NCBI RefSeq assembly: GCF_022758885.1 | Contig: NZ_JALEBH010000001.1 | Location: 2,318,501-2,382,500, forward strand | Source of the DNA: Sphingobium sp. BYY-5 | GTDB taxonomy: Bacteria > Pseudomonadota > Alphaproteobacteria > Sphingomonadales > Sphingomonadaceae | Length of the DNA stretch: 64,000 nt | Reading direction: 5' to 3' | Shown: piece after piece, positions 8,659 through 17,267 of the stretch | How positions within the stretch are numbered: the first letter of the stretch is position 1 | Layout of the letters: each line of letters starts with the position of its first letter | The notes under the pieces: model-generated | What the model saw: only the letters and a program-made list of their open reading frames with translations | The model's database searches: none | Told to the model about the DNA's origin: nothing | Made by a program: the position numbers and the translations under genes

Positions 8659-8805
8659 TGCCAATCTTAGCAAGTAGCCAGTCCGCGATCCAGCCATCCT
8701 GCCACTTCCAACTTGATGAGCGACAATCAGGCGTTTTGCGTCAACGTCCGCTTAGAGGGACGATGCGAAGCCATTCAAATGACCAACATTGGTCGTTCCC
8801 AGTTC

Positions 8806-10134
8806 CTAGGACTGGAGGCGGGCCAGGGCCTGTTCCTGCCCGATCAGCGGCAGCAACTGCCCCATGTCCGGGCCGTGATCCAGCCCTGTCAGCGCCCGGC
8901 GCAGCGGCAGGAACAGCGTCTTGCCCTTGCGGCCCGTCTCATCCTTCAATGCGCCGGTCAGCGTGCGCCAGATGTCGGCGTCGAACGGGGCGGCGGTCAG
9001 GATGCGATGGGCGGCGGTCAGGAAATCCCGGTCTTCATCGGCCACGGCCGGCACGTCGATCGGGCCGGTGACGATGCGCCACCAGTCGGCCGCGCCCGCC
9101 ACCGTCTCCAGATTGGGGCGGATCGCATCCCAGGCGGCTTCGTCCATGCCGTCGGGCAGGCGGTCAGCCACATCCGCATAGGGCAGCATATGCACGATCT
9201 TCTGGTTGAGGGTCGCCAATTCCCCTTCATCGAAGCGCGCGGGCGCGCGGCCGAAATGGGCGAAGTCGAAACTGTCGATCAGCGGGGTCATGTCCGCAAA
9301 GGGTTCGACCGGCTGCGAACTGCCGAGACGCGCCATCAGCGAAGCAATGGCCATGGGTTCCAGGCCGATCTCGCGAAAATGGGCGACGCCCAGCGAACCC
9401 AGGCGCTTCGACAGCTTGCCTTCGCTGCCGGTCAGCAGCGCTTCATGGGCGAATTGCGGCAGCGAAGCGCCCAGCGCGGCGAACATCTGGATCTGCGTAG
9501 CGGTGTTGGACACATGATCCTCCCCGCGCAGGACATGGGTGACGCCCATGTCCACATCGTCGATCACCGACGGGAGCATGTAGAGCCAGGAGCCGTCAGC
9601 GCGGCGGATCACCGGGTCGGACAGCAGCCTGGGATCGAAACGCTGGTCGCCACGGATAAGGTCGGTCCAGACGATGGGCTGGTCGTGATCCAGCTTGAAG
9701 CGCCAATGGGGCTTGCGCCCTTCGGCTTCATGAGCTGCCACCTGCTCCGGGGTTAGGGACAGGGCAGCGCGATCATAGACCGGCGGCAGGCCGCGCCCCA
9801 ACAGCACCTTGCGGCGCAAGTCCAGTTCCTGGCTCGTTTCATAGGCCGGGTAAACATGGCCCGACGCCTTGAGCGCCGCGAACTGCGCCTCATAGAGGGC
9901 GAAGCGGTTGGACTGCTTCTCCTCCCCGTCCCAATGAAGGCCGAGCCAGGCCAGGTCCGCCCTGATCGAATCCGCATATTCCGGGCGCGAACGTTCCAGG
10001 TCGGTGTCGTCGAGGCGCAGCAGGAACTGGCCGCCCGACTTGCGCGCCCACAGCCAATTATGGAGCGCGGCACGGATATTGCCGACATGGAGATTGCCGG
10101 TCGGCGACGGGGCGAAGCGGGTGATGACGGTCAT
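8806..10134 (-). CDS. gltX: Glutamate--tRNA ligase
   Basis: Charges tRNA with glutamate using ATP; cytosolic class I synthetase. The HIGH-like motif is PSPTGNLHVGN (residues 9-19) and the KMSKS-like motif is GKLSKR (239-244); the LDDTDLERS segment is also diagnostic. It is 442 aa. Alphaproteobacteria often carry two GltX copies of differing tRNA specificity; the short length and LSKR motif leave open which paralog this is. The gene starts at ATG 10134 with a palindromic repeat just upstream. Confidence 0.94.
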   Translation of the reverse strand: MTVITRFAPSPTGNLHVGNIRAALHNWLWARKSGGQFLLRLDDTDLERSRPEYADSIRADLAWLGLHWDGEEKQSNRFALYEAQFAALKASGHVYPAYETSQELDLRRKVLLGRGLPPVYDRAALSLTPEQVAAHEAEGRKPHWRFKLDHDQPIVWTDLIRGDQRFDPRLLSDPVIRRADGSWLYMLPSVIDDVDMGVTHVLRGEDHVSNTATQIQMFAALGASLPQFAHEALLTGSEGKLSKRLGSLGVAHFREIGLEPMAIASLMARLGSSQPVEPFADMTPLIDSFDFAHFGRAPARFDEGELATLNQKIVHMLPYADVADRLPDGMDEAAWDAIRPNLETVAGAADWWRIVTGPIDVPAVADEDRDFLTAAHRILTAAPFDADIWRTLTGALKDETGRKGKTLFLPLRRALTGLDHGPDMGQLLPLIGQEQALARLQS

Positions 10135-10150
10135 GCGTCCGGTCCTAAAC

Positions 10151-10227
10151 CCGTTCGGTTCGAGCTTGTCGAGAACTGTTCTCGACGGACGTGTCTCAAC
10201 AAGCTCGACACTGCTCGAACCGAACGG
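10151..10227. repeat. Dispersed palindromic repeat (CCGTTCGG...CCGAACGG type)
   Basis: The ends CCGTTCGGTTCGAGC and GCTCGAACCGAACGG are exact inverted repeats enclosing about 47 bp with a second nested palindrome (CTTGTCGAGA and its partner). Related elements occur at 16524-16601, 21260-21310 and 22908-23004. Such repeats are widespread between genes in sphingomonads; they may act as terminators or mRNA stabilisers. Confidence 0.8.
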
Positions 10228-10238
10228 CTTGGGGTTGG

Positions 10239-11900
10239 TTATATCGTCCGAAATGCGTTGGTGATCGGATAGCGGCGGTCGCGCCCGAAATTGCGGGTGC
10301 CCAGTTTCACGCCCGGCGGCGATTGACGGCGCTTATATTCAGCGATGTAGAGCAGCCGCTCGATGCGGGCCACGGTGTCGCGGTCGAAACCGCGCGCGAC
10401 CAGTTGCTCGACCGACAATTCCTCCTCGACCAGGCCATAGAGGATCGGGTCCAGCACCTCATAGGGCGGCAGGCTGTCTTCATCCTTCTGATTGTCGCGC
10501 AGTTCGGCGCTGGGCGGCTTGGTGATAACGCGCTCAGGCATCACGGGGCCGCTAGGCCCCAACCCTTCGCCCAGCGAAGGGACATTCTCGTTGCGCCAGC
10601 GGCAGAGGTCGAACACCGTGGTCTTGTAGGCGTCCTTCAGCACCGAATATCCGCCCGCCATGTCGCCATAAATGGTGGCGTAGCCGACCGACATCTCGCT
10701 CTTGTTGCCGGTGGTGAGCAGCATGTGGCCGAACTTGTTGGACAGCGCCATCAGCGTCACGCCCCGGATGCGGGACTGGATATTCTCCTCGGCCAGGTCG
10801 CGCTGGCGCCCCGCGAAGGCCGGGGCAAGCATCGCGTCGAAGGCGCCGACCGCCGGCTCGATCGGGATGGTGTCGTAGCGGACACCCAGCAGGCGCGCAC
10901 ATTCCACCGCATCGTCCAGGCTGTCCTGGCTGGTGAAGCGCGACGGCATCATCACGCACCAGACCCGGTCGGCGCCAAGCGCATCGACGGCGACGGCGGC
11001 GGACAGCGCCGAATCGATACCGCCCGACAGGCCCAGCACCACGCCGGGGAAGCGATTCCTGTTCACATAGTCGCGCAGGCCCAGCACCATGGCATTGTAG
11101 ATGTCCGCCGGGCGCGGATCGAGATCATGCGCCTCTCCGGGCAGGCAGACCCATTGGCCGTCCCATTTCTCCCAGGTCGTCAGCGTCAGCGATTCTTCCC
11201 AGTCGGGCATCTGATGCGCCAGGCCGAGGTCGCCGTTCATCACGAAGGACGCACCGTCGAACACCAGCTCGTCCTGCCCGCCGACGCGGTTCAGATAGAC
11301 GAGCGGCAGGCCGGTTTCGCGCACGCGGGTGCCCCCGACGGCGTTCAGGCGGCGGTCGTCCTTGTCGATCTCATAGGGACTGCAATTCGGGCTGATGAGG
11401 ATTTCCGCACCTTCGGCCTTCAGATGCGCGGTGACGAAGGGGAACCAGATATCCTCGCAGATCGGCACGCCGATCTTCACGCCCTTGAAATCGATCGGCG
11501 CGGGGAGCGGGCCGGGCGCGAACAGGCGTTTTTCGTCGAACGTGCCGTAATTGGGCAGTTCGCGCTTCTGCCGGATCGCGGTGACCGCGCCATCTTCCAG
11601 CAGGGCGACCACGTTGAAGAGCACGCCCTGCGAGGCGACGACGGTGCCGACCAGCATCGCCGGGCCGCCGTCCGCGGTCGCCTGCGCCATGCGGTCCAGT
11701 TCATGATTGGCGCGATCGACCAGAGCGGGCTTCAGCACCAGATCCTCAGGCGGATAGCCGATGAGTTGGAGTTCGGGATAGACGATGAGGTCCGCGCCCT
11801 TCGCCCGGTCGCGCCAGGCGAGCATGGCGTCGGCATTGGCCTGAAGGTCGCCCACCGACTGAGTCATCTGGGCCAGGGCGATCACGAGTTTGTCGGTCAT
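10239..11900 (-). CDS. nadE: Glutamine-dependent NAD+ synthetase
   Basis: Amidates deamido-NAD to NAD using glutamine-derived ammonia. It is a two-domain protein of 553 aa. The N-terminal nitrilase-like glutaminase has the triad Glu43 (YPELQL), Lys112 (RQKREL) and Cys148 (PICEDIW). The C-terminal synthetase has the ATP pyrophosphatase loop LSGGIDSALSA (about 291-301). All are intact, so ammonia channelling from glutamine is expected. It is divergent from prs, which makes PRPP, a precursor used earlier in NAD synthesis; whether the pair is co-regulated is inference. Confidence 0.96.
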   Translation of the reverse strand: MTDKLVIALAQMTQSVGDLQANADAMLAWRDRAKGADLIVYPELQLIGYPPEDLVLKPALVDRANHELDRMAQATADGGPAMLVGTVVASQGVLFNVVALLEDGAVTAIRQKRELPNYGTFDEKRLFAPGPLPAPIDFKGVKIGVPICEDIWFPFVTAHLKAEGAEILISPNCSPYEIDKDDRRLNAVGGTRVRETGLPLVYLNRVGGQDELVFDGASFVMNGDLGLAHQMPDWEESLTLTTWEKWDGQWVCLPGEAHDLDPRPADIYNAMVLGLRDYVNRNRFPGVVLGLSGGIDSALSAAVAVDALGADRVWCVMMPSRFTSQDSLDDAVECARLLGVRYDTIPIEPAVGAFDAMLAPAFAGRQRDLAEENIQSRIRGVTLMALSNKFGHMLLTTGNKSEMSVGYATIYGDMAGGYSVLKDAYKTTVFDLCRWRNENVPSLGEGLGPSGPVMPERVITKPPSAELRDNQKDEDSLPPYEVLDPILYGLVEEELSVEQLVARGFDRDTVARIERLLYIAEYKRRQSPPGVKLGTRNFGRDRRYPITNAFRTI

Positions 11901-12031
11901 GGCCGCGCCCTAATGCATTTTGATGGCGGGCGCAAAAGCGCCTTTCCACATGGGGCAGGCCCCGCTAAAGGGGCCGCGTCTCGCGCATCGTCATCAATTC
12001 GTCACGCCATCTAGTTCTGGGGGTTTTGGCC

Positions 12032-12967
12032 ATGAAGCTCATGACCGGCAATTCCAACAAGCCGCTCGCGGCCGCTATCGCCGACTATATCGAAATCCCC
12101 CTGACCGACGTCAGCGTCCGCCGCTTCGCCGACGAAGAGGTTTTCGTGGAAATTCATGAGAATGTCCGCGGCGAAGACGTGTTCGTGATCCAGCCCACGG
12201 CTTATCCGACCAACGACAATCTGATGGAATTGCTCATCATGATCGATGCGCTGAAACGCGCGTCGGCCAAACGAATCACCGCCGTCATCCCCTATTTCGG
12301 CTATGCCCGGCAGGACCGGAAGCCCGGTCCCCGCACGCCCATCAGCGCGAAACTGGTCGCCAATCTCATCACCACCGCCGGCGCCGACCGCGTCCTGTCG
12401 GTCGACCTGCACGCAGGGCAGATCCAGGGCTTCTTCGACATCCCGACCGACAATCTGTTCGGTGCGCCGGTGATGTCGGCCGATATCCAGGCGCGCTTCG
12501 GCGACAAGAATATCATGGTCGTGTCGCCCGACGTGGGCGGCGTGGTGCGCGCCCGCGCACTCGCCAAGCGCCTCGACAACGCCCCGCTCGCCATCGTCGA
12601 CAAGCGCCGCGAGCGCGCGGGCGAATCGGAAGTGATGAACATCATCGGCGACGTGAAGGGCCGCTTCTGCATCCTGATCGACGATATCGTCGATTCGGCC
12701 GGAACCCTGTGCAACGCCGCCGCCGCCCTCAAGGCCGCGGGCGCCGAGGATGTGATCGCCTATGTCAGCCACGGCGTGCTGTCGGGCGGCGCGGTCGCGC
12801 GGGTCGAGGCGTCGGACCTGCTGGAACTGGTCATCACCGACTCGATCCAGGGCACCGACGCGGTCAACGCCGCCAGGCATATCCGCCACCTGCCCATCGC
12901 CCCGCTGCTGGGCGAAGCAATCAAGCGCATCGCTGACGAGAGTTCGGTTTCCAGCCTGTTCGACTGA
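12032..12967 (+). CDS. prs: Ribose-phosphate pyrophosphokinase (PRPP synthetase)
   Basis: Makes PRPP from ribose 5-phosphate and ATP for nucleotide, histidine, tryptophan and NAD synthesis. It is 311 aa from ATG 12032 ([13 protein letters not shown]). Visible motifs are GYARQDRK (ATP site), [13 protein letters not shown] (flexible loop region) and the PRPP loop [12 protein letters not shown]. The ATG follows TCTGGGGG as ribosome-binding site; a TTG two codons upstream is a weaker option. Two small hairpins (GCGCAAAAGCGC at about 11931 and GGCCCC/GGGGCC at 11958-11975) lie in the leader between nadE and prs. Confidence 0.97.
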   Translation: MKLMTGNSNKPLAAAIADYIEIPLTDVSVRRFADEEVFVEIHENVRGEDVFVIQPTAYPTNDNLMELLIMIDALKRASAKRITAVIPYFGYARQDRKPGPRTPISAKLVANLITTAGADRVLSVDLHAGQIQGFFDIPTDNLFGAPVMSADIQARFGDKNIMVVSPDVGGVVRARALAKRLDNAPLAIVDKRRERAGESEVMNIIGDVKGRFCILIDDIVDSAGTLCNAAAALKAAGAEDVIAYVSHGVLSGGAVARVEASDLLELVITDSIQGTDAVNAARHIRHLPIAPLLGEAIKRIADESSVSSLFD

Positions 12968-12973
12968 GGCGGA

Positions 12974-13252
12974 TCATGCCGCCGGGAGCAGGACCAGCGG
13001 CACCGCGCAGATCAGGATGAGCGCGGCGACGATGCGTTGCCCGCGCGAGATGCCGAACGGCTTGCCCCGCCAGACCATCGGGCAGGCCAGGATGGCGAAG
13101 CCGATCAGCAGGATCGACAAGCTGGCCGACCCGCCGGTCGGCATATCCTGCCGCAGGGCAAGACCCGCGAACAGGCCGACGAAACTCAGAAACCAGCCGA
13201 TCAGCGCCATGCGCATCCCCTTTTCTGCCACAGCATAGGCCCGCCGCAGCAT
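12974..13252 (-). CDS. Small membrane protein, hypothetical
   Basis: A product of up to 92 aa with three hydrophobic segments (about 15-34, 43-60 and 72-90). The start could be as late as Met15 (MALIGWFLSF). No named family is recognised. It is convergent with prs, with six bases between the stops, and lies downstream of the VOC gene in the same direction. Length, topology and use of the whole gap support a real gene, but there is no functional evidence. Confidence 0.55.
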   Translation of the reverse strand: MLRRAYAVAEKGMRMALIGWFLSFVGLFAGLALRQDMPTGGSASLSILLIGFAILACPMVWRGKPFGISRGQRIVAALILICAVPLVLLPAA

Positions 13253-13275
13253 AAGAGGGCGGGGTTGCCGAAGGC

Positions 13276-13704
13276 TTAAGCCGGCCCTGCCCAGGGATCG
13301 TAGCTGCCGAAACTCCAGACATTGCCCTCCGGATCGAGCGCGGTGTAGCCGCGGCCGGGATAGCCGTCATTGTCCTTCGGCTCCTGCACCACCACCGCGC
13401 CTTCGTTGCGGGCGTGGAGGCAATGGGCGTCGGGATCGGGCACCACGATATAGAGGCAGCCGGTGACGCCGCCCAGGTCGCGCGCGGTGGACCAGGTGTA
13501 GAGCGATTCGCCCTCCACATCCTTGACGCTGCCCAGCATCACCATGCCATTTCCCAGCACCAGTTGGGCATGATGGATGATGGTCGGGTCCTGATCGTCC
13601 GGATAGACGGCGTGCCGGTCAAAACCGAAGGCGTCGCACAGGAAGGTGATGGCAGCGGGCGCGTTGGCGTAGCGCAGGCATGGAATGACAGGCGAACCGG
13701 ACAT
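13276..13704 (-). CDS. VOC-superfamily (glyoxalase/bleomycin-resistance-like) protein
   Basis: A 142-aa protein with two vicinal-oxygen-chelate half-modules: residues about 5-60 (VIPCLRYANAPAAITFLCDAFGF...HHAQLVLGNGMVMLG) and 75-135 (TGCLYIVVPDPDAHCLHARNEGAVVVQEPKDNDGYPGRGYTALDPEGNVWSFG). Metal-binding positions expected in such folds (His, Glu) are partly present, but the substrate is unknown. ATG 13704 is chosen because GGAGAGGAACT precedes it; six extra residues would come from an upstream ATG at 13722. Confidence 0.85.
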   Translation of the reverse strand: MSGSPVIPCLRYANAPAAITFLCDAFGFDRHAVYPDDQDPTIIHHAQLVLGNGMVMLGSVKDVEGESLYTWSTARDLGGVTGCLYIVVPDPDAHCLHARNEGAVVVQEPKDNDGYPGRGYTALDPEGNVWSFGSYDPWAGPA

Positions 13705-13773
13705 AGTTCCTCTCCTTCTCACATCTGCCGTTCAGTCTAGCGCAGCGGCGCCCTAACCGCTAGGCGAAGGGAC

Positions 13774-14592
13774 ATGACCACCCGCGACGACCTGACCCTT
13801 GCCAACCGCCTTGCCGACGCCGCCGGCGCGGCCATCCGTCCCTTTTTCCGCGCTCGTTACGATCTGGAGATCAAGGCGGATAAGTCCCCCGTAACGGAGG
13901 CCGACCGCGCCGCCGAAGCCGCGATCCGCGCGATCCTGGAGAAGGAGCGTCCTGGCGACGGCATCATCGGCGAGGAATATGGGTCAGTGCGGGAGGATGC
14001 GGAGCGGGTGTGGATTCTCGATCCGATCGACGGGACGCGCAGCTTCATCGCGGGGCGGCCGATCTTCGGCACGCTGATCGCGCTGACGCAAGGCGGCTGG
14101 CCGACCATCGGCATCATCGACCAGCCGATCGCGCAGGAACGCTGGGCGGGCATGGCCGGGCAGCCGACGACCTTCAACGGCCAGCCGGTCCGCACCCGCG
14201 CGTGCAAGGCGCTGGAAGGCGCAGGCATCGCCACGACCAGCCCGCACCTCTTCGACGATGGTGACGTGCCCCATTATATGGCGCTGGTTGCCGCCGTCTC
14301 CGGCGGGGCGCCGCGCCAGGGGCCGGTCTATGGCGGGGACTGTTATAATTACGGACTGCTGGCGTCCGGCTTCCTCGACATCGTCGTCGAATCGGGCCTG
14401 AAAAGCTATGACTTCGCCGCGCTGGTGCCGGTGGTAGAGGGCGCGGGCGGCCTGATGTGCGACTGGAATGGCGAACCGTTGACGGCGGAGAGCGAAGGCC
14501 ATGTGCTGGCGCTGGGCGATCCGGCGCGGCTGGAGGATGTGCTGGAGGCGCTGCACGACGCCGGGCATGACCACGACCACAGTCATCATTGA
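13774..14592 (+). CDS. hisN: Histidinol-phosphatase, inositol-monophosphatase family
   Basis: Predicted to dephosphorylate histidinol phosphate, the penultimate step of histidine synthesis, as in other alphaproteobacteria and actinobacteria that use an IMPase-type HisN. Metal-binding motifs are GEEYG (about residue 68), DPIDGTRSFIAGRP (86-99) and the C-terminal SYDFAALVPVVEGAGG. The length of 272 aa is slightly long because of a histidine-rich tail (HDAGHDHDHSHH). Other IMPase-family phosphatases (CysQ, SuhB) look similar, but the DGTRSF form and overall match favour HisN. No other his genes adjoin; hisC is 20 kb away. Confidence 0.85.
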   Translation: MTTRDDLTLANRLADAAGAAIRPFFRARYDLEIKADKSPVTEADRAAEAAIRAILEKERPGDGIIGEEYGSVREDAERVWILDPIDGTRSFIAGRPIFGTLIALTQGGWPTIGIIDQPIAQERWAGMAGQPTTFNGQPVRTRACKALEGAGIATTSPHLFDDGDVPHYMALVAAVSGGAPRQGPVYGGDCYNYGLLASGFLDIVVESGLKSYDFAALVPVVEGAGGLMCDWNGEPLTAESEGHVLALGDPARLEDVLEALHDAGHDHDHSHH

Positions 14593-14602
14593 TTCATTCT
14601 GA

Positions 14603-14630
14603 CGTCATCCCCGCGGAAGCGGGAATGACG
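14603..14630. repeat. REP hairpin
   Basis: A symmetric form of the REP family found at 17268: CGTCAT, then a CCCGC-GGAA-GCGGG hairpin with a GNRA-type loop, then ATGACG. It sits between the convergent hisN and macrodomain genes, where it could serve as a bidirectional terminator or mRNA end stabiliser. Confidence 0.75.
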
Positions 14631-14638
14631 AGACTATT

Positions 14639-15175
14639 TTATGAGTCTGAAGTTTCATCCCTGACGGCGGCGTCGAACAGCGCGGTGGTTGCTTCGTCGA
14701 AACAGACGAAGCGGATCTGGTCGAAGGCTTCGGGATCGCGGCGCAGCGCGGACGCCACGGCGGCGGCGGCGATGCGCGCCGCCTGATCCTTCGGGAAACC
14801 ATAGACGCCGGTCGAGATCGCCGGGAAAGCGATGCTGCGCAGCCCATGATGCCGCGCCAGGGCCAACGAATGGGCATAGCAGCTTGCCAGCAGGTCGCGC
14901 TCGCCCCGGCTGCCGCCGCTCCAGACCGGCCCGACCGTGTGGATGACATAGCGGGCGGGCAGGCCATAGCCGCGCGTGATCCGCGCCTCGCCCGTCGGGC
15001 ATCCGCCGATGGCGCGACATTCGGCCAGCAGTTCAGGCCCGGCGACGCGATGGATCGCCCCATCGACGCCGCCCCCGCCGAGCAGGCTGTTGTTGGCGGC
15101 ATTGACGATGGCGTCGGTGGCGCAGCGAGTGATGTCGCCAGTCACGACATCCCATCGGGTCGCGCCGACGATCAT
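14639..15175 (-). CDS. Macrodomain O-acetyl-ADP-ribose deacetylase
   Basis: A single-domain macro protein of 178 aa. The ADP-ribose-binding motifs are clear: [30 protein letters not shown] (from about residue 13) with the Asn/Asp catalytic pair region, and [19 protein letters not shown] (from about 118). The family removes acetyl or ADP-ribose groups from O-acetyl-ADP-ribose or modified proteins; YmdB is the E. coli relative. It starts four bases after the stop of the upstream VOC gene, so the two likely form an operon. Confidence 0.93.
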   Translation of the reverse strand: MIVGATRWDVVTGDITRCATDAIVNAANNSLLGGGGVDGAIHRVAGPELLAECRAIGGCPTGEARITRGYGLPARYVIHTVGPVWSGGSRGERDLLASCYAHSLALARHHGLRSIAFPAISTGVYGFPKDQAARIAAAAVASALRRDPEAFDQIRFVCFDEATTALFDAAVRDETSDS

Positions 15176-15179
15176 CCGC

Positions 15180-15593
15180 TTACGCCTTTACCGGGCCACC
15201 GATCGACCAGACATGGCCGAACGGATCGATCAACTGGCCGTAGCGCGCGCCCCAGAACTGGTTGTCGATCGGGAAACGGACGCTGGCGCCGGCTTCCAGG
15301 GCGCGGTTCCACCAGCGATCGGCGTCGTCCACTTCCAGATGGAGCGTGACGCTGGCCGGCGGCGGCGCGGGATTGCCGTCGGCCATCTCATGGAAATGGT
15401 CGTTCAGCATCAGCGGGCCGTCATTGACGATGAGGTGCGCGTGCATGATGCGGGCGCCGTCATCGGCCAGATGGCGCGTCTGCTCGGTCGCGCCGAAGGC
15501 CGCCTTGTAGAAGCCGATCGCATCGGCCGCCTTGCCGTCGGCGATAGTCAAATGCGCGGTGACGCCCGGCATGACGAAGGGTGTCTCGCTCAT
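15180..15593 (-). CDS. VOC-family PhnB-like protein
   Basis: A 137-aa VOC protein of the PhnB/YCII-like type: [55 protein letters not shown] then [50 protein letters not shown]. The ligand or reaction is unknown. The ribosome-binding site GAAGGAGAGGATC before ATG 15593 is nearly identical to the one before the VOC gene at 13704. It is the first gene of a probable operon with the macrodomain hydrolase. Confidence 0.88.
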   Translation of the reverse strand: MSETPFVMPGVTAHLTIADGKAADAIGFYKAAFGATEQTRHLADDGARIMHAHLIVNDGPLMLNDHFHEMADGNPAPPPASVTLHLEVDDADRWWNRALEAGASVRFPIDNQFWGARYGQLIDPFGHVWSIGGPVKA

Positions 15594-15649
15594 GATCCTC
15601 TCCTTCTCGAGTCGTTGATGGCCAAAGATAGACCCTGCCCGTGACGATC

Positions 15650-15706
15650 AGAAGAGACTGGCAGAAGAGACTGGCAGAAGAGACTGGCAGAAGAGACTGG
15701 CAGAAG
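15650..15706. repeat. 13-bp tandem repeat, four perfect copies
   Basis: AGAAGAGACTGGC is repeated four times without a mismatch at 15650-15701, then begins a fifth copy (AGAAG). The period is not a multiple of three and the array is not in a gene. It lies about 160 bp upstream of rpmI, in the gap that must hold the promoter of the rpmI-rplT operon, so copy number could vary the spacing or leader there. Confidence 0.9.
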
Positions 15707-15862
15707 GGGCCGGACGCGCCGCACCGGGATTTCCGCTCCGAATCGCTTGCTTTTGCGAGCGCGCCCGACTATGCGCGCCCTTCGCGATATTCGGAAGAAC
15801 CGCCCGGCTAACTAGGGCTGCCGTGGCCGTTCGTAATCGTCGCGCTCAAAAAGGAGACGAAA

Positions 15863-16066
15863 ATGCCCAAGATGAAGACCAAGAGCGGTGTGAAGAAGCG
15901 CTTCAAGTTCACCGCCACCGGCAAGGTCAAGCACGGCGTCGCTGGCAAGCGTCACCGCCTGATCTCGCATAACGCCAAATATATTCGCCAGAACCGCGGC
16001 ACGTCCGTCCTGTCGGATTCGGATGTTGCCCATGTGCGCCTCTGGGCGCCCTACGGCCTGAAGTAA
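15863..16066 (+). CDS. rpmI: 50S ribosomal protein L35
   Basis: A 67-aa basic ribosomal protein beginning [33 protein letters not shown], the full L35 pattern. It has a strong AAAAAGGAGACGAAA ribosome-binding site. rplT follows after 13 bp, the usual order. infC, which often precedes rpmI, is not adjacent, so this pair must have its own promoter in the 270-bp gap that also holds the 13-bp tandem repeat. Confidence 0.97.
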   Translation: MPKMKTKSGVKKRFKFTATGKVKHGVAGKRHRLISHNAKYIRQNRGTSVLSDSDVAHVRLWAPYGLK

Positions 16067-16079
16067 GGAGTAGAGGCAC

Positions 16080-16442
16080 ATGGCACGCGTCAAACGGGGT
16101 GTAACCACCCGCGCCAAGCATAAGCGGATTCTGGATCAGGCGAAGGGCTATTATGGCCGTCGCAAGAATACGATCCGTATCGCCCGCCAGGCCGTCGAAA
16201 AGGCCGGCCAGTACGCTTACCGCGACCGTAAGGTCAAGAAGCGCACTTTCCGTGGCCTGTGGATCCAGCGCATCAACGCCGGCGTCCGCGCCGAAGGCCT
16301 GACCTATTCGCAGTTCATGCACGGCCTGAAGCTGGCCGGCGTGGAGCTGGACCGCAAGGTTCTGGCCGACATCGCGATGCACGAAGGCGAGGCGTTTAGC
16401 GCCATCATCGCCCAGGCGAAGGCTGCGCTGCCCGCAGCCTGA
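16080..16442 (+). CDS. rplT: 50S ribosomal protein L20
   Basis: A 120-aa RNA-binding protein of the large subunit, needed in early 50S assembly. The sequence [55 protein letters not shown] is a near-textbook L20. It is co-transcribed with rpmI and is followed by a strong intrinsic terminator. Confidence 0.97.
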   Translation: MARVKRGVTTRAKHKRILDQAKGYYGRRKNTIRIARQAVEKAGQYAYRDRKVKKRTFRGLWIQRINAGVRAEGLTYSQFMHGLKLAGVELDRKVLADIAMHEGEAFSAIIAQAKAALPAA

Positions 16443-16467
16443 ACCAGTCGATCGCAAGATCGTCAAA

Positions 16468-16503
16468 GGGGCGCCGGGGCAGATGCTTCCGGCGCCCTTT
16501 TTG
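16468..16503 (+). terminator. Intrinsic terminator of rpmI-rplT
   Basis: A nine-base-pair stem GGGCGCCGG (16469-16477) and CCGGCGCCC (16489-16497) with an 11-nt loop is followed directly by a run of Ts. It ends the ribosomal-protein operon. Confidence 0.92.
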
Positions 16504-16523
16504 TTTTCCGACTACCCCAATCC

Positions 16524-16601
16524 CCGTTCGGGCTGAGCTTGTCGAAGCCCTGCACTTTCTTGAAGAGAGGAGCGGCCCTTCGACAGGCTCAGGGCGAACG
16601 G
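16524..16601. repeat. Dispersed palindromic repeat
   Basis: Outer arms CCGTTCGGGCTGAGC and GCTCAGGGCGAACGG, inner arms CTTGTCGAAG and CTTCGACAG. Same family as 10151-10227 and 22908-23004. It separates the rplT terminator from the LysE gene. Confidence 0.8.
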
Positions 16602-16640
16602 ATTTCATAATGAGCCTGCGGCCTTGAGGAGACCAATCCC

Positions 16641-17258
16641 ATGTCGCTGCATCTCTGGTGGTTGTACGTTACGGCGGTTTTCCTGATCTCGGCCACGCCG
16701 GGTCCGAACATGCTGCATGTGATGACGCAGAGCATCGCCCATGGCCCGCGCAAGGCGCTGGCCACGATGGCGGGCTTGATGAGCGCGGTGCTGCTGTGCC
16801 TGATAGCGTCGGCGCTGGGCCTTGGCGCGCTGCTGAAGGCGTCGCCGGGGCTGTTCGACATATTGCGCTATGCCGGCGTCGTCTATCTGGTCTGGCTGGG
16901 CGTCAAGGCGTGGCGCGCGCCGGTCGGCGGCAGCGCGAACAGCGCCACCAACGCCCGCTCGCCCCGCGTGCTTTATGGGACCGGCCTGCTGACCGGCCTC
17001 GCCAATCCCAAGCTCATCATCTTCGCGGCGGCGCTCTTCCCCCAGTTCATCGACCTCAATCGCCCCTTCTGGCTGCAACTGGGCATCCTGATCGTCAGCT
17101 TCGTGGCGATCGAGAGCTTCTGGTATTCGGTCTATGCGCTGGGCGGCCTGCGCCTCGCCCGCTGGCTGGAACCGATCAACCGGCAGAAGCTGTTCAATCG
17201 CGGCACCGGGCTGCTGTTCATCGGCTTTGGCGGGGCGCTGCTGGGAGCACGGGCGTAA
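16641..17258 (+). CDS. LysE/RhtB-family amino-acid exporter
   Basis: A 205-aa inner-membrane protein with six hydrophobic helices. The N-terminus WWLYVTAVFLISATPGPNMLHVMTQSIAHGPRKALATMAGLMSAVLL has the family motif (S/T)PGPN, and TGLLTGLANPKLIIFAAALFPQFID is the second conserved block. These proteins export amino acids, homoserine lactones or related compounds; the substrate is not known here. A GAGGA ribosome-binding site precedes ATG 16641. It is a single-gene unit flanked by repeats. Confidence 0.9.
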   Translation: MSLHLWWLYVTAVFLISATPGPNMLHVMTQSIAHGPRKALATMAGLMSAVLLCLIASALGLGALLKASPGLFDILRYAGVVYLVWLGVKAWRAPVGGSANSATNARSPRVLYGTGLLTGLANPKLIIFAAALFPQFIDLNRPFWLQLGILIVSFVAIESFWYSVYALGGLRLARWLEPINRQKLFNRGTGLLFIGFGGALLGARA

Positions 17259-17267
17259 CCCCAAGTC

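Noticed and set aside
10191-12014. A 607-codon plus-strand frame
   Set aside because: Antisense to nadE, whose motifs are complete.
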